This document shows positions 1 to 11,770 of a DNA stretch of 64,000 bases, one piece after another. The DNA comes from Monocercomonoides exilis (taxonomy: Eukaryota; Preaxostyla; Oxymonadida; Polymastigidae), in assembly GCA_001643675.2 (NCBI GenBank), contig LSRY02000017.1:1-64000 (forward strand), in the 5' to 3' direction. Position numbers and translations under genes: made by a program. The notes under the pieces are model-generated. The model saw nothing but the letters and a program-made list of their open reading frames with translations, searched no databases and had not been told where the DNA came from. Position 1 is the first letter of the stretch, and every line of letters starts with the position of its first letter.

Positions 1-3000
1 CTTTCTTTCCCTTCTCCCCTTTCCAACTGCGATGCTTCTGTCCCTTTCTTCTTCCTCAGCCACTCCAAAATGAGATCATCATTCAGCTCCATCAGCATCT
101 GCTTCGCTGTCTTCTCCTTCTTCTTGTTGAATGCACTTTCTGGATCTTCGCCTTCTTCATCTTCATTTCTTGTCCTTCTTCCTCTCCATCCTCTCCTTTT
201 CCTCTTCTTCTTTTCTCCTCCTGCCCCTTCTTCCCCTTCCATCTCCTCTTCCTCTTCCTCCTCTCCTCCCAATTCATTGCTCATCGACGCAAATATCACT
301 GACTGATCTGTCACATCACAACACCCAAGCTCCATCAGACGCTGCACTTGCTGCTTCAGTGTCTGAATATGCACTTTCTCTCTTTCCCGCTTTTTTCTCT
401 TCTCTTCCTTCATTTGCTCTTCAATCTCTTTGCTCGTTTTGCTATCATTGCCTTCAGATGCTGCATTGTTGCTATTCCCCAAAGAAGAACTCGAAGAAGA
501 ATTGTTCGATTGCATTGACTCATGCAATGCCTTTGCCATATCCTTCAGATATTGCTCTTCCATTCTGTTTTCTTCCTCTTCTTTCTTCTCTGCTGCTTCC
601 TCACTCATTATGCGCTCCAGCGCCGTCTGCAGCGATATCACAATCATCTGCTTCGTGTTTGGATTGGCATATGGTGACGATAAATTGGAATTAGCAGAAG
701 AGTAAATTGGATTATTGCCTGCAAAAGACGAAGATTGCACATTCGATATCGATTGGAGTGTGCTGTTCAGATCTTCCTCAATCTTCCTCTTTTGCTGTTC
801 TCGTATCATCCGCTTTTCTGCTCTCTTCTTTCTCCTTTCTTCAATTGCTAACAGTCTTTCCGAAATGCCTGCTTCATCAAGTTGCTCACCATCTCCTTTC
901 CCTCTTTTTGCTGCCTCTTTTCTCTCTTCCTTTAAACGCTCTTCTTCTTCTTCTATGCCTTCTCCAGGTGTTGCTTTCTCTCCATGCACATCCAGCAGCA
1001 TTTGGTGTGTCAGCGACATTCCTGTCTCTCCCATCCGCAGCAGCTCTTTCAGCTCCACCGGCGAGAAATAGCGCGAAAGCGACGTCTGCGCCGAGACCAG
1101 CTCCTTCATCAGCCTCCCCTTCACAATCTGCCTCCGGAACATCTTCTCTTCGATCATCCCGCACTGCAGCAGGCGATACACAATCACATCCGAGCGCTGC
1201 CCAATCCGATCGACACGAGCAATCGCCTGCTCATCGATGGCTGGGTTCCACGAAGGGTCAAACATGATCACTCTGTCTGCCCCTGTCAGCGTCAGCCCAA
1301 CACCCCCGACGCGTGTGGAGAGCAGAAGCACCGCCGGCATGTTGGAGGCGTGTGCTGCGCGGGAAGAGGACGGAGAAGGAGACGGAGAAGGCGACTTTGA
1401 TGAGTAAGAGCTGTCAAAGCTTCGGGGTTTTTCTCGGCCGTGGAAGGCATTCAGCACACGATGCGGCAGTCGAACACCCGATCCGCCAATCTCATTCGCA
1501 ATATTCTCATTGAGATTCATCTCTTCTTCTGCTTTCTCCTTTTTCGAGGTGGTGTCTTGGAAGAACTGCACAATGTAGTTCCTTTCAGGAATCGGCGTCT
1601 GCCCTGTCATCAGAAACACTTGGATGTCAGGCTCAATCACAGGCTCAGCATCTTCATCCTCATCTTCACCTTCACCCTTATCCTCTCCCTTTTCCTTGCT
1701 GTTTGTTTTTTCAGAGCTTCCACTTTTTGAAGTTGAATTTGTTGGAGAAGCAGAAGTTGAAGTTGAAGAAGCATCTGCTTTTTTTGTTATTTTTTGTGTT
1801 TCATCATCATCATCTTTCGTTTCAGTTGTTTGATCTTCCTTTCCCAACTTCTCTTTCTCTTTCTCTTTCCTTCTTTGCTCCCATTCCTCTCTCTTTTTCG
1901 CTGCCTTCTCATGAGCCCTTGCGTTCTGCTCATGAATGGCCCACTGAAGCAATCCCAGCATTCGCGCAGACTCCGAAAAGACTATCACTGAATGCCTCTC
2001 CACAGACACTATCTGCCGAATTAGCGCCAGGCAAATACGCATCTTCGGCGCCACAAACAGCGCTTGGTCCAAACTCGGCTTCAGATCTGCCTCTTCTTCT
2101 GCATCTGCGTCTTGCGCGCCTTCTTTCTCTTCAAGTTCCACTTCTTCATTCAGCTCGATGCTGTCTTCTAACTCTGCTTCACCGTCTTTCCCACTTTCCA
2201 GCTGCAGCTTCCGCTTCCTCATCTTTTTCTTCTTCTCTTTCTTCTCTTTCTCCCTCTCTCTTTCTCTCAGTTCTCTCTCTCGCTCTCTCCCCACCAGCCA
2301 CGGGCTTGTCTTCCGCATGAGCCACGGGTGACAACATATCTTTTTGCAGATTGCGATGAAAGGCAGCACAAACTTCGTCTTTGCAAACGCAAGCTTCATC
2401 TCCTCAGAAGATAAGATGCCCTCATAAAGCTTCTTTTGTGCAGTGGAGGGAGGTATCCAGCAGGCCATTATGTCCACACGATACGTCGAATGCGACTGAT
2501 TTCTGAAGGAGCTGTGCTGTTCTTGAAACGGAGTGGGTGAGTTAGAAGGGCACAGAGAAAGAGAAGAAGAGACAGGAGAGGAAGACAATGGAGGAGAAGG
2601 AGAAGGCGTTGCAGATGGTGATGGATTGACTGAAGAACCACTTCCAGACAAATACGAGAGTGTGCCATTGAGATCACCTTCGTGTGTTTCCTGTGTGTCT
2701 TCGCTGCCTCCTCTTCCTCTCCCTTGCTTCGCGCTCCCGTAGCTCCTCCTCTGCCCGTCCGGGAGCACGCGGTACGTCTCTGCCACAACCTCATCTCCGA
2801 CCATGCGTTCTCCCTCTGTTTTCTCTCTCCGCAGGAAGTAGGGCATAACTGTCTCCCGAAGCACCAGGCTGGCCCGCTCTCCTTCCCGCTGGGCGTCTGT
2901 GTTGGCGTCTTTGAGCTGCCCTTTCTGGATCGGCTTCACAACATACTGCTCAAACTCGTTGTAGGAGCCCAGCAAGCCGTCGAAGGGGCACAGAAAGTGG

Positions 3001-4260
3001 AAAAGCGCCCAAAACTCCTTCAGGTTGTTCTGAATGGGCGTTCCTGTCATAATAAACCTGAAGTCTGCTGCAATCTTCCTGGCAGCGATGGCAGTCTTTG
3101 AAGACGAGTTCTTGATTTTGTGCCCTTCATCCACAATAACTGCATCAAACGTGCCTTTTCCCTCCAGCGCCTGCTGTAGTTGCTGGAGTGTTCCTTTGGA
3201 ACATCAAAAATAATAAAAAAAAACGCAGATATATATTAATTCGAATAATTAAAAATTGATATAACAAAACGGAAAGATTGCAAATGGATAATATGAAATA
3301 TCACAGAAACAGAAGGGATGATGAATGAAACAGGCAATGCAAAAAATTTCATACCATATGATGTTACTGCAATACCTCCTTTTGAAAAAATACGATCAAT
3401 AGTATCAGCTTTTTGTCTGTTCGATAAAGAATACAAAGCCTCACGTGGAACATTTGGCGCCCTGTTATAAATAATAAAAGAATAAAATGTGAATATAATT
3501 GACAAAAAATTTGAAAATTTCAAATTTACATACCAACGTGCAAGCTCATCAGCCCACTGGCTCATGAGAGTTGGGGGGAGTACAAGCAAAACTGCAAGAC
3601 ATTGTGGCTTTTTCCCTCTTGTTTTCCACTCAGCTTTTCCCCATTCTATTATTTCCTTTTTTCGTTCTTCGTGCCATTCAGAAAGAAAAGAACATATTTG
3701 GATAGTCTTTCCGAGTCCCATTTCATCAGCCAAAATGCCACCAGGACAGCAAGAGTTTTTTTGTTCATGAATAATTGAAAGAAGCCATCTTACTCCTTCA
3801 ACTTGATGTGGATGAAGGAGTAGATGGCTTTCTTTTTTTGATTGATTTGATTCAGGCAAGCTCTCGCGTTTGTCTGATGTATTGTCTTCGTAGATAGCTT
3901 CGTTGGTTGGATCTAATACTTCTTCATTTTGCTCTTTTTCTTGAACAGGCGTATTTTGAGATGCAACCTCTTCTGCATCATCATTTGTTTCAACTTGTTC
4001 AGCTTCAAGCAAGTGAATTTTTTGCTTTTAAAAATACAAAATTGTGATTTATAACATCGCATTAATTATTAAATTCAAACTGTTAATCGTTCTATTTTTA
4101 ATTGAAGCTTTGGATTTGCAGAATATATCGCAAGAGCCTTTTCAAGTAATGAAAGAGCAGTTTTTTGTTCATTTAAATCTTGAGATTTCTGAAGACTAAG
4201 TGCTTGAGTAATATATTTATTATATTTTAATTTTTCTTCTCTTGTCAGTTGTTCCACCAT
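1..4260 (-). CDS. ERCC6L: ERCC6L/PICH-like SNF2 DNA translocase (3' end beyond window)
   Basis: Four exons: 4081-4260, 3534-4024, 3355-3461 and 1-3193, about 1,323 residues in the window with no stop before base 1. Seen: a TPR-like N-terminus (residues 1-60), the Walker A/motif I segment GGILADEMGLGKT near residue 155, motif II DEGHKIKN near 281, motif III TGTPIQNN, and motifs V/VI (STRVGGVGLTLT, then ARVDRIGQR) near 880-930. After motif VI comes RRQIVKGRL and RYFSPVELKELL. The N-terminal TPR and the post-helicase RRQ/RYFS..EL element are typical of ERCC6L (PICH), an ATP-driven dsDNA translocase of anaphase DNA bridges; CSB/ERCC6 is the main alternative. Two inserts are unusual: about 95 Ser/Pro-rich residues between the lobes (near 2500-2785) and about 230 charged residues inside lobe 2 (near 1580-2270). 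The C-terminus is Glu/Lys-rich. Start: first ATG of the TPR exon. Family confident, subtype moderate. Confidence 0.85.
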
Positions 4261-5471
4261 TAATTATTTAAATGAACAAGAATCATGGTTTTTATGTTAT
4301 GGTCCAAGAATTTTCATTGCATATAAATGTGTATTATTATTGGAATCATTTGATATATAACAGATAATAGAAGCTTCAGTTGCTGAAATTGTTAAATGGC
4401 ACAGTATTTCTTTTTAATACTTTTAAGAATTCTGTATAAAAGAAATGATCTCATTTTCTTCATTTTTCAAGCTCATTTTATTTTGTTTTTTTCATTTTTT
4501 TTTCAGAAATTTATTTTATCATGAGAAAAATTGCAACGCATTGAAAAACGCTTTTGTCTGATCTTTGAGGTTTGTGAAAATAAAAAGTACTTTTCAATTA
4601 GTCTTATAAAAATAACCATGTTCACTCCAAATCGATCAACAGCGCAATAAGAAAATCAAAAAACGTTTTATAAACTGAATAGCAAAGAAAATAGTACACA
4701 TGAAGAAATTTGAAATTACTTTGTAAGTAATAACTATTTTGGAAACATTCGTCTAGAAAAAAATCTTTTTTTAAATTATGTAGAAGAAATGAATGCAATG
4801 AAAAGCGTGATTAAAAACAAGAAGAGAATTGATCAACGATCCAACTCTTAAAAGAAAGGAAAGAAAAAAAGTGTAAGTCAGAAAAAGAAGGAGAAGAAGA
4901 AAATTGAAAAAAAAAAAAAGAAAGAAAGAAAGAAAAGAAAACATACAAGTTGACTTGAAAGAATAGAAAATGTTAGAACAAAAGATTCTACATATGGGAA
5001 TAAGAGAAAAAGAGAAAAAGAGAGTTCAAAATATGACAAGGATAAAGAAGAAAAAGCACAGAGAAAAGCATAACAGAATAGATACACTAACTTGAACATC
5101 AAATGTGAACATTTAGAATGGTGCTGAAATATCCCCAAATAACATCCATGTGTACTATCGAGAGAATCAGAAAAAAAGTCATCTCCAATAGAAAGACTTT
5201 TGAATTCAAAGTTAAAAAGACAAAAAAATTAAAAAATATATTTGCAGACAAAAAAATCAACAAAAAGAATGAGTAAGACGAAGAATAAAAGAAATGTGCT
5301 ATAAACAGAATTCAGTTTTGAATAGTATATCCAACATTAATTGAATAGCAACAGGTGTGTAAAAAATAATACCCTCATAAAGCTCGCACTCAACATAATT
5401 AGCAACGTTGTAAGCTTTGCTTTATAATTTTCGCCTTTCTCAATGCCTTTGTTTAACTTTGTAAGTGAAAT
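4261..5471. other. AT-rich intergenic region
   Basis: No supported gene. It separates the start of the SNF2 gene from the stop of the transporter gene, both on the minus strand, so it should hold the SNF2 promoter and the transporter 3' UTR. A short GAAA-rich purine tract lies near 4900-4940. The open frame across 4878-5138 on the minus strand is a translation of that tract and is not counted as a gene. Confidence 0.6.
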
Positions 5472-7193
5472 TTATTCTTTGATCAGTGGCAACGTCTCAT
5501 CCGTCAAGGCTTGCTCCTCCACAACGTTCTTTCCTTCTTCTTTGTTCATTTCTTCCTTGCCTGGAGCTGCCTTCTTCTTCCCCTTCGGCAAAATAGGAAT
5601 CAGCAACAATGCTCCCAATGCACTGACAGGAAATAGACCTGTAAGCCACCCGCGTGCACCGTATTTGTCATAAAGAGCGCCCATGCAGACGCCTGTGAGT
5701 GCAGAGCCAATCTTTTGGATGCCATCTAATATGCCCACAGCTGTTGCAGTAGCTCTTGGCCCAGCCAGATCCATTGCACATGTTGAGGTGATGATACCAT
5801 GGACACACGAAAAACAGAACGATGTCAATGAAATACCCAAGCAAGCAACCCATCCAGCCTTCGCAAAATACGCAATAAGTATCATCCCCGTATACAAGAC
5901 AAGGGCAGCAAAAGCAACTGGAGGACGCCTTGATCCGCAACAGTAGTCAGAGACGACACCAGCTCCCAACGATCCAAACATTGAACCAATTGTTATGCCA
6001 GTTGAAGCCATCTGATACAGCACGGAGCTTTCTGATGCAAGCCAATCGGTCTTAAAGTACATCCCATAATTCTGAATAATACCGTCACGGCACCATCCAA
6101 CGCAAAAATCGACAACGCACAGCAAAAGAAAAGTTGGGTTGCAGAAAAGTCGCCTGAGCAATTCTTTCAAAGGCATTCCGTAATCCACTTTTTCTTCTTC
6201 TTCTTCCTCGTTTGTGCCAGCTTTATTCCCATTGCCTGCTGATAGATTATAAGAATCTCCATTTGCTGTATTAATGGAATCATCCTTAAAAGCAGACGCT
6301 GCTTCTGCTTCTCTTCTTTCGCGCCTTTCGTCTTTCCTTTTTTGCCTTTCAGCTGCTTCTGCAATAGACTCATCGTCAACTGGCGGCCATCCCGCATCTT
6401 CTGGAGTTGCTTTGACAAAAAATACGCAAAGTAAGGCAAAAAATGAAAGAATCACCCCAGGAACAAAAAAGACTGATGAAAGATGTGCTCCAGCCTTTAT
6501 CATTCCATTAACTTGAAGTGCCAAAAACAATCCAAAAGAAATGACAATTCCAAATATTCCACTGAATAAGCCTCTTTCCGTGAGATGATACCAATTGACT
6601 CCAACTTTGCAAATGGCTGTTGTGCAAAACGTTTGGAAGTAATCATTGAAAGAGAAGAAGAAAGTCAATGCTACAATATTTACAACTCCTTTTCCTTTCA
6701 TATAACTCAAATAAATTCCAGTTATAACATTTGCAACTCCAGATCCTGTTGCCCCAACAATAGATGCAGCTTGCCCTCCAATTCTGCAAATAAAAATTGA
6801 AATTGAAAAAATAAATGTTGATAAATAATAAATAACTGAAATATGAATTTTTAATCCACACTTATCCACAATAACTCCGTTGACTGTTACAAAAACAGCA
6901 TAAATTAAAGTTCTTATTGTTGTAACAATTCCAAATTGTGTTTTGGTCAAGCCTAACAGATCATGTGAATCTGGTGTATTTACCAGTGACATGTTGTATC
7001 TCCCGAAATATGTGCATGCGTACGTTAAACCAACGGTAATCCAGTTCGCAAAACGAATTAATATGAACTTATAAGGATATTTATTTGGTGGCTTTCTGTT
7101 GTGAGTCAAATCTAGAATGCAAGCACCGACCAATATTGCACAAACAACAACTGTAATAACAGATCCAAGCCAAGGAGCTTCTGCTTCAGCCAT
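5472..7193 (-). CDS. MFS organophosphate:phosphate antiporter-like transporter (GlpT/SLC37-like)
   Basis: Intronless, 573 residues, twelve predicted membrane helices in two halves. Helix 1 region: the segment TYFGRYNMSLVN resembles the Y.GR.N.S start of GlpT/UhpT/SLC37 proteins. A signature-like stretch (SGIFGIVISFGLF) follows in helix 5, and the second half repeats the fold (GSMFGSLGAGVVSDY, then GILDGIQKIGSALTG). These features point to the organophosphate:Pi antiporter family, which exchanges sugar phosphates or glycerol-3-phosphate for phosphate. The exact substrate cannot be read from the sequence. The central loop (about residues 278-345) is long, acidic and basic by turns, and the C-terminus is charged and cytosolic. 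The start is the first ATG; no splice sites are needed. A bacterial origin by old transfer is possible but is inference. Confidence 0.8.
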   Translation of the reverse strand: MAEAEAPWLGSVITVVVCAILVGACILDLTHNRKPPNKYPYKFILIRFANWITVGLTYACTYFGRYNMSLVNTPDSHDLLGLTKTQFGIVTTIRTLIYAVFVTVNGVIVDKCGLKIHISVIYYLSTFIFSISIFICRIGGQAASIVGATGSGVANVITGIYLSYMKGKGVVNIVALTFFFSFNDYFQTFCTTAICKVGVNWYHLTERGLFSGIFGIVISFGLFLALQVNGMIKAGAHLSSVFFVPGVILSFFALLCVFFVKATPEDAGWPPVDDESIAEAAERQKRKDERRERREAEAASAFKDDSINTANGDSYNLSAGNGNKAGTNEEEEEEKVDYGMPLKELLRRLFCNPTFLLLCVVDFCVGWCRDGIIQNYGMYFKTDWLASESSVLYQMASTGITIGSMFGSLGAGVVSDYCCGSRRPPVAFAALVLYTGMILIAYFAKAGWVACLGISLTSFCFSCVHGIITSTCAMDLAGPRATATAVGILDGIQKIGSALTGVCMGALYDKYGARGWLTGLFPVSALGALLLIPILPKGKKKAAPGKEEMNKEEGKNVVEEQALTDETLPLIKE

Positions 7194-8119
7194 ACTTAAA
7201 AGTCAATATTATGGTTATTTTTCTTTGCAATCCTTGATTTAGTAATTTTCTGGAAAAACATAAGATTTTGAAAAAGTTGCTTCCTTCTCCAAAAAGATAA
7301 TTTTATCCATGACCCATCATCTAATAATTATTTTGGTGCAATTACTCCGAAATGCGTCTAATGCTTGTATCTGAAAGGTTAGCATTTCTAACTTCGCGGT
7401 ACGTTTATTATTTTGCTTTGTAAAGATTTTATTTTTGGAATATAAATTTATATTTTGATTTACCGTGAAAAGCAAAATAAATACATTTTCCATAGATAAA
7501 AGATGCACGCGTTATAATTTTATTGATTAACATAGTTATAGTCGTTTATTATTTTGTTTGAAATACTACGCATCATCATAAAAATTTACAAACATGTTGA
7601 AATATTATGATTGTCACTTTATGAAAATATCAAAAGAAACAAGAAATTTAACACAAACAAAATTAAATGAAAAACCATTAACACGTTTTTGTTGGTTTGC
7701 GTTGCTTTATTGATTTTTGCACATTCTTACATTTTTCCTCCTACAAAATTTTCATAAAAAATGATTAATTTTTATTTATCGTTAAAAAGAAAGAAAGAGA
7801 AAGTAGAAAGCAATGTCTATCGATTCAAAATCTTTTTTTATAAAGTTTAGTTGCTTGTTGAGCTTTTCGTCCACAAGACATGGAGCATCAACAATTAATA
7901 ATTAAACTGTGAATTAAAGAGTTAAGATCAACATGAAAATGTGAATTACACGCAAGAAAAATGACAACTGAATGTGAACAAAAAAACAAAAGAATATGAG
8001 GAAATTGAAAAAGAAGTCTTCAATCAAATATATGTTTGCACTTGTCTTGCTTTAATCTTTCATTTCTGGACTTTTATCTAATAAATAGAGAATTTTTTCT
8101 CCAAGAAATTTTCGACAAT
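7194..8119. other. AT-rich intergenic region
   Basis: About 0.9 kb between two minus-strand genes. I see no gene, RNA or mobile element in it. It should contain the transporter promoter and the 3' UTR of the receptor-like gene. Confidence 0.6.
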
Positions 8120-11100
8120 TCATCCATCTGTCAAAATTGACACGTCTTTTCCAGCTATTTTGTGCGTGTTACAAGAGTTCTCATGTTTGCTTTCCAAAGC
8201 TTCTAAACCAATGGCGTCTGATACAGTGACCATCATCACCCCAGCTGGAAAGTACCCAAACAACTCCCTCTTCACTTCCAGCAATCCAGGCCTCTCCTCG
8301 CTATTCTGTGACACACATGCTTTCACCCCTCTGCTTAACTCACATCCATTGATTTCTTCTGGCTGAGGTCTTTCTCCATTCGCAATTTTATTTCCAGCTA
8401 CCTCTGCCTCATACTCTCCAAATGGAATCTGGAGCGTCAGACACTCCCATGCCATCATTCCAATAGAAAACACAACAGACTTCCTTGTTGTCTCCATCTT
8501 CCTGTTCACCATCAGTTCTGGTGCCTTCCAACGTAAACACTCTTTCTTATTATTTGCATCATCCTCAAATGCAGATGAAGGCAGAGAGTATTCATCATCA
8601 TCCTCGCTTGCAGATGTCACAACTGTTGATGAAGAGATTGATGATGAGTCTGAACTGTCATCAGAAGATAAGTCAGAGTGCATCACGATGCAGATCACCA
8701 TGTGCTCTGAAAAAAGAACAATGTGTGGACTCAGATTGGCCAATGACTGGAGCTTGTTCTCCATCTCGTCAAATGAGTGCAGCGCCAGATTAGCCACCCA
8801 GAACAGGATTTGAGCAGCTGTTTGCTCTCTTTCTTTCAAGGAGCCAATCGGCATCTCCTTTGTCTTGTTCTTTCCATGAAGCAACATGAACAGCGAATCT
8901 CTCAAATCCACAATCAGCTTCTCATGAGGCGATGAGCATGCCATCGCATCCACCAGATTCGACATCGATGAGGTGGTTGGACACAGATTCTCCCCTCGAA
9001 CAAAAGTTGAATCTGAATCAGTTGTCGAAGTGGTGGAAGTGGATGAAATGGATGGTGAAGGAGATCTCTTTCTTGTCTCTTCCTCATCATCAACCTTCTC
9101 CAGCACCCATTCGGGGATCTTGTCTGAGTCTTTTCCCAAGATGTATTCAGTGGAACCACTCTCGGATAGAAGATGCTCTGATGACTCAGAGTGTCCCAAA
9201 CTTTTCTCATACACCCTCTTCTTAATTCTCTCTTCATTCTTCTTCTCTGCCTCCCTTTCTGCTCTCCTCCACTGCTCCTCTGGCGACATCTCCATCGTCA
9301 CCATCTCAAATGCCTTAGGATCCTTCCTCACTGTGTCTTCCACAATGATCTCCAATTCCTCTGTTCTTCTCTTTTGTTTTATCCATCGAACTGCCAAAAT
9401 AACAGACGCAATAAGCACGATCACGAGAATGATTGCCATGATGATCACAATGATCGGCCAAAATGATTTTTGTTCTCTTCCTCCTTCAACAATCCTTTCA
9501 TTTCCATTTTCCTTTGTTTCACTTGCATTCTTCAGAATAAATAAATTTGTTGAGGAAGGAGATTCTGTGTCGCCAAACAAAATATGCACACTCACTTCTA
9601 TTTCGTCTCCGCAATTGCTGAGGAGATCTTTTGCCACACTTCCTTCTGCTTCTTTCTCTGACAAAAACCCATTTGAATCAAAATCATAATGTTCAATCTC
9701 TTTCTCCTCTCCCTTCCTCTTCACAACTGAAAATGACAGATTGCATGGAACAAGAAGCATCCCTTTGAATATCAATTTTATTCGATCTGTCTCTTCTTTT
9801 GCTTCAACGCATTCCAGAACTGGAATGAAGAATGATGAAACCCTTTCTGAAGCAATTCCATCAAAGCTGCACCCTTCATTCAACATCCAGAGTGAAATGT
9901 TATCCTTCAATCCATCTCCTCCTTTCAAACTCATCACATTCAATACTCCTGAATCTGAACAGATGATATTCCTTCTCATTGATGGATATCCTTCAATTGA
10001 TGGATTGTTATTCAAAAACTCTCCTTTCTCAATATTCACATTTCCTCCATTCATTGTTATTCCACCTTTTGAAGAGTTTGTAATTTCTGTATCTTTCATC
10101 TGTGCTGTCGTTCCAGAGAATTCTACTGATGACCCATTCCACCAGCAAATGTTACAATCATGCTCTTTCGGAGTCAATTTGTTTACGCTTTTTGACTCAC
10201 TTTCGTATCCGTTAAATAAACACAAATTCATGAACAAATTTGTGCTTTCATCTACATTAACAAGAGTTCCCGTTTCAATTAGTGATTTACAATTCACAAT
10301 GGAACAGTTGATAAACTCAACTTTTTTGCTATTGTTCTTAACACAAAAGACGCTTGATTCAAGTGATTCGGTGGATATATTCATCAAACTAATATGAGAG
10401 AATGTGGAAAAAGTTCGAAGATTAACAGCAGAAACGAAAGGTTCTTTTTTAATCTGCACTCCGTTTCCTTCGATTTGGCTAATCTCGACTTGTTCTTCTT
10501 TGATGTCGTTAGAGCTTTCTTTTATGCTTTCTTTATCTTTTGATTCAGTTTTAATCTCTAAATTTCTTCTTTCTGAATCAAAATCTTCCTCTGTCTTGAT
10601 GATATGCCATCCAAATTGAAATGTCGAATAAGATATTTTCACTTTTGAAATTTCTAAATTTCGAATGTTCTTTGTTTCAAAGAATAAGCCATTACCTGAG
10701 CATTTATCAATTGTCAGTACTTGAACAATGGCATTTTCAATGTTATTTAGTTGAATCATGTTTCCTTCTGAATATTCGTTAAATGTTTCTACGTTGGAAA
10801 GAGATAAGTTTAATGTTTTTTGAATAATTATGAACGATTTATACAAATGAATCGCATTGGATAACACTCTTTCTATCCTAACTGTTGTTCCATTTCTCAC
10901 ATCAATGAAGCATTCTTTTGTTCTGATGTTAGATACAGAGCAATCACGTATGCTCATAGACCCTTGGATAACAACAACAAACGAGCAATTCAAGCTTCTC
11001 TCGTTCTTCATGTGCTCGTCGTTATCCTGACGAAAGCAAACCCCGTCAATGTTCAAATTTCCTCTATCCATCCAAAGAAGTCCAACATGCTCACTACTGA

Positions 11101-11770
11101 ATTTGTTGGAAAAAACAAATGACACATTGTATATATTCACTGTGGAATTTAAAAGGAATAAAGCATCACGTCTATTGTAAATCGTGTTATTCAAAACAAT
11201 AATTCCATCATGTTGATCGGAATCTAGCATTTTGATTGTGACATCACTGACATATCCTTCGCCATTCACAGAGGAACTCCTATAAATAAGCAAGTGACTG
11301 TAAACTGAAGGAATTACATGTGACATTCCAATATCCACAGATGTGCATGGACTTATTTGTTTTCCGCATTGACGATTGTCAGCGTTGTTTTCCATTACAT
11401 TTGATACAAATATCATTTCATCTTTGAAAACAATCAAATAAGGAAGAAGATCCTCCTCATCTTCAAATGCATCCATTGTACATCCCCAGATCGCTAACTC
11501 TCTGTCAAATGGTAGATTGAAGTTAATTTGGAATTGCACATCGCTTAATTGTTTTTCAATGGATTGACATTTTACATAAACATCTCTTCCACAATATCCA
11601 AGATTCCTAATGAATGTTACGTTTGTAATAGCAAAGTTTAACAGTATTTCCTTTTTCTCAATGCAGTCCAAATACATCCCACCTCCACGTCCATTTAATG
11701 CACAATAGCATTCGATTACACTTGAATTATGAATTTGCATTCCATTTTTTTCATTCAATTGAATCATCAT
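8120..11770 (-). CDS. Giant beta-helix receptor, C-terminal part: membrane span and pseudokinase-like domain
   Basis: Open frame of 1,216 residues. The first 760 continue the beta-helix ectodomain, including a fourth Cys module (CGKQISPC, residue about 137). One transmembrane helix follows (about 769-796, FWPIIVIIMAIILVIVLIAS), then a basic stop-transfer RWIKQKRR and a cytosolic region. The cytosolic part has an acidic-Ser linker and a degenerate kinase-like C-lobe: LRWKAPELM (APE motif) near residue 1076, then SIGMMAWECLTLQIPFGEYE and a final SEERPGLLEVK. I find no glycine loop, VAIK lysine, HRD or DFG, so catalysis is unlikely. The ATG used here is internal to the real gene; a lost A in the run at 11780-11784 explains the break. 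It could be a sequencing error, a young pseudogene, or a real split. Confidence 0.75.
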   Translation of the reverse strand: MMIQLNEKNGMQIHNSSVIECYCALNGRGGGMYLDCIEKKEILLNFAITNVTFIRNLGYCGRDVYVKCQSIEKQLSDVQFQINFNLPFDRELAIWGCTMDAFEDEEDLLPYLIVFKDEMIFVSNVMENNADNRQCGKQISPCTSVDIGMSHVIPSVYSHLLIYRSSSVNGEGYVSDVTIKMLDSDQHDGIIVLNNTIYNRRDALFLLNSTVNIYNVSFVFSNKFSSEHVGLLWMDRGNLNIDGVCFRQDNDEHMKNERSLNCSFVVVIQGSMSIRDCSVSNIRTKECFIDVRNGTTVRIERVLSNAIHLYKSFIIIQKTLNLSLSNVETFNEYSEGNMIQLNNIENAIVQVLTIDKCSGNGLFFETKNIRNLEISKVKISYSTFQFGWHIIKTEEDFDSERRNLEIKTESKDKESIKESSNDIKEEQVEISQIEGNGVQIKKEPFVSAVNLRTFSTFSHISLMNISTESLESSVFCVKNNSKKVEFINCSIVNCKSLIETGTLVNVDESTNLFMNLCLFNGYESESKSVNKLTPKEHDCNICWWNGSSVEFSGTTAQMKDTEITNSSKGGITMNGGNVNIEKGEFLNNNPSIEGYPSMRRNIICSDSGVLNVMSLKGGDGLKDNISLWMLNEGCSFDGIASERVSSFFIPVLECVEAKEETDRIKLIFKGMLLVPCNLSFSVVKRKGEEKEIEHYDFDSNGFLSEKEAEGSVAKDLLSNCGDEIEVSVHILFGDTESPSSTNLFILKNASETKENGNERIVEGGREQKSFWPIIVIIMAIILVIVLIASVILAVRWIKQKRRTEELEIIVEDTVRKDPKAFEMVTMEMSPEEQWRRAEREAEKKNEERIKKRVYEKSLGHSESSEHLLSESGSTEYILGKDSDKIPEWVLEKVDDEEETRKRSPSPSISSTSTTSTTDSDSTFVRGENLCPTTSSMSNLVDAMACSSPHEKLIVDLRDSLFMLLHGKNKTKEMPIGSLKEREQTAAQILFWVANLALHSFDEMENKLQSLANLSPHIVLFSEHMVICIVMHSDLSSDDSSDSSSISSSTVVTSASEDDDEYSLPSSAFEDDANNKKECLRWKAPELMVNRKMETTRKSVVFSIGMMAWECLTLQIPFGEYEAEVAGNKIANGERPQPEEINGCELSRGVKACVSQNSEERPGLLEVKRELFGYFPAGVMMVTVSDAIGLEALESKHENSCNTHKIAGKDVSILTDG

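Noticed and set aside
4878-5138. Phe/Ser-rich frame on the minus strand
   Set aside because: It is a translation of a GAAA-rich tract and has no homology-like pattern or splice context.
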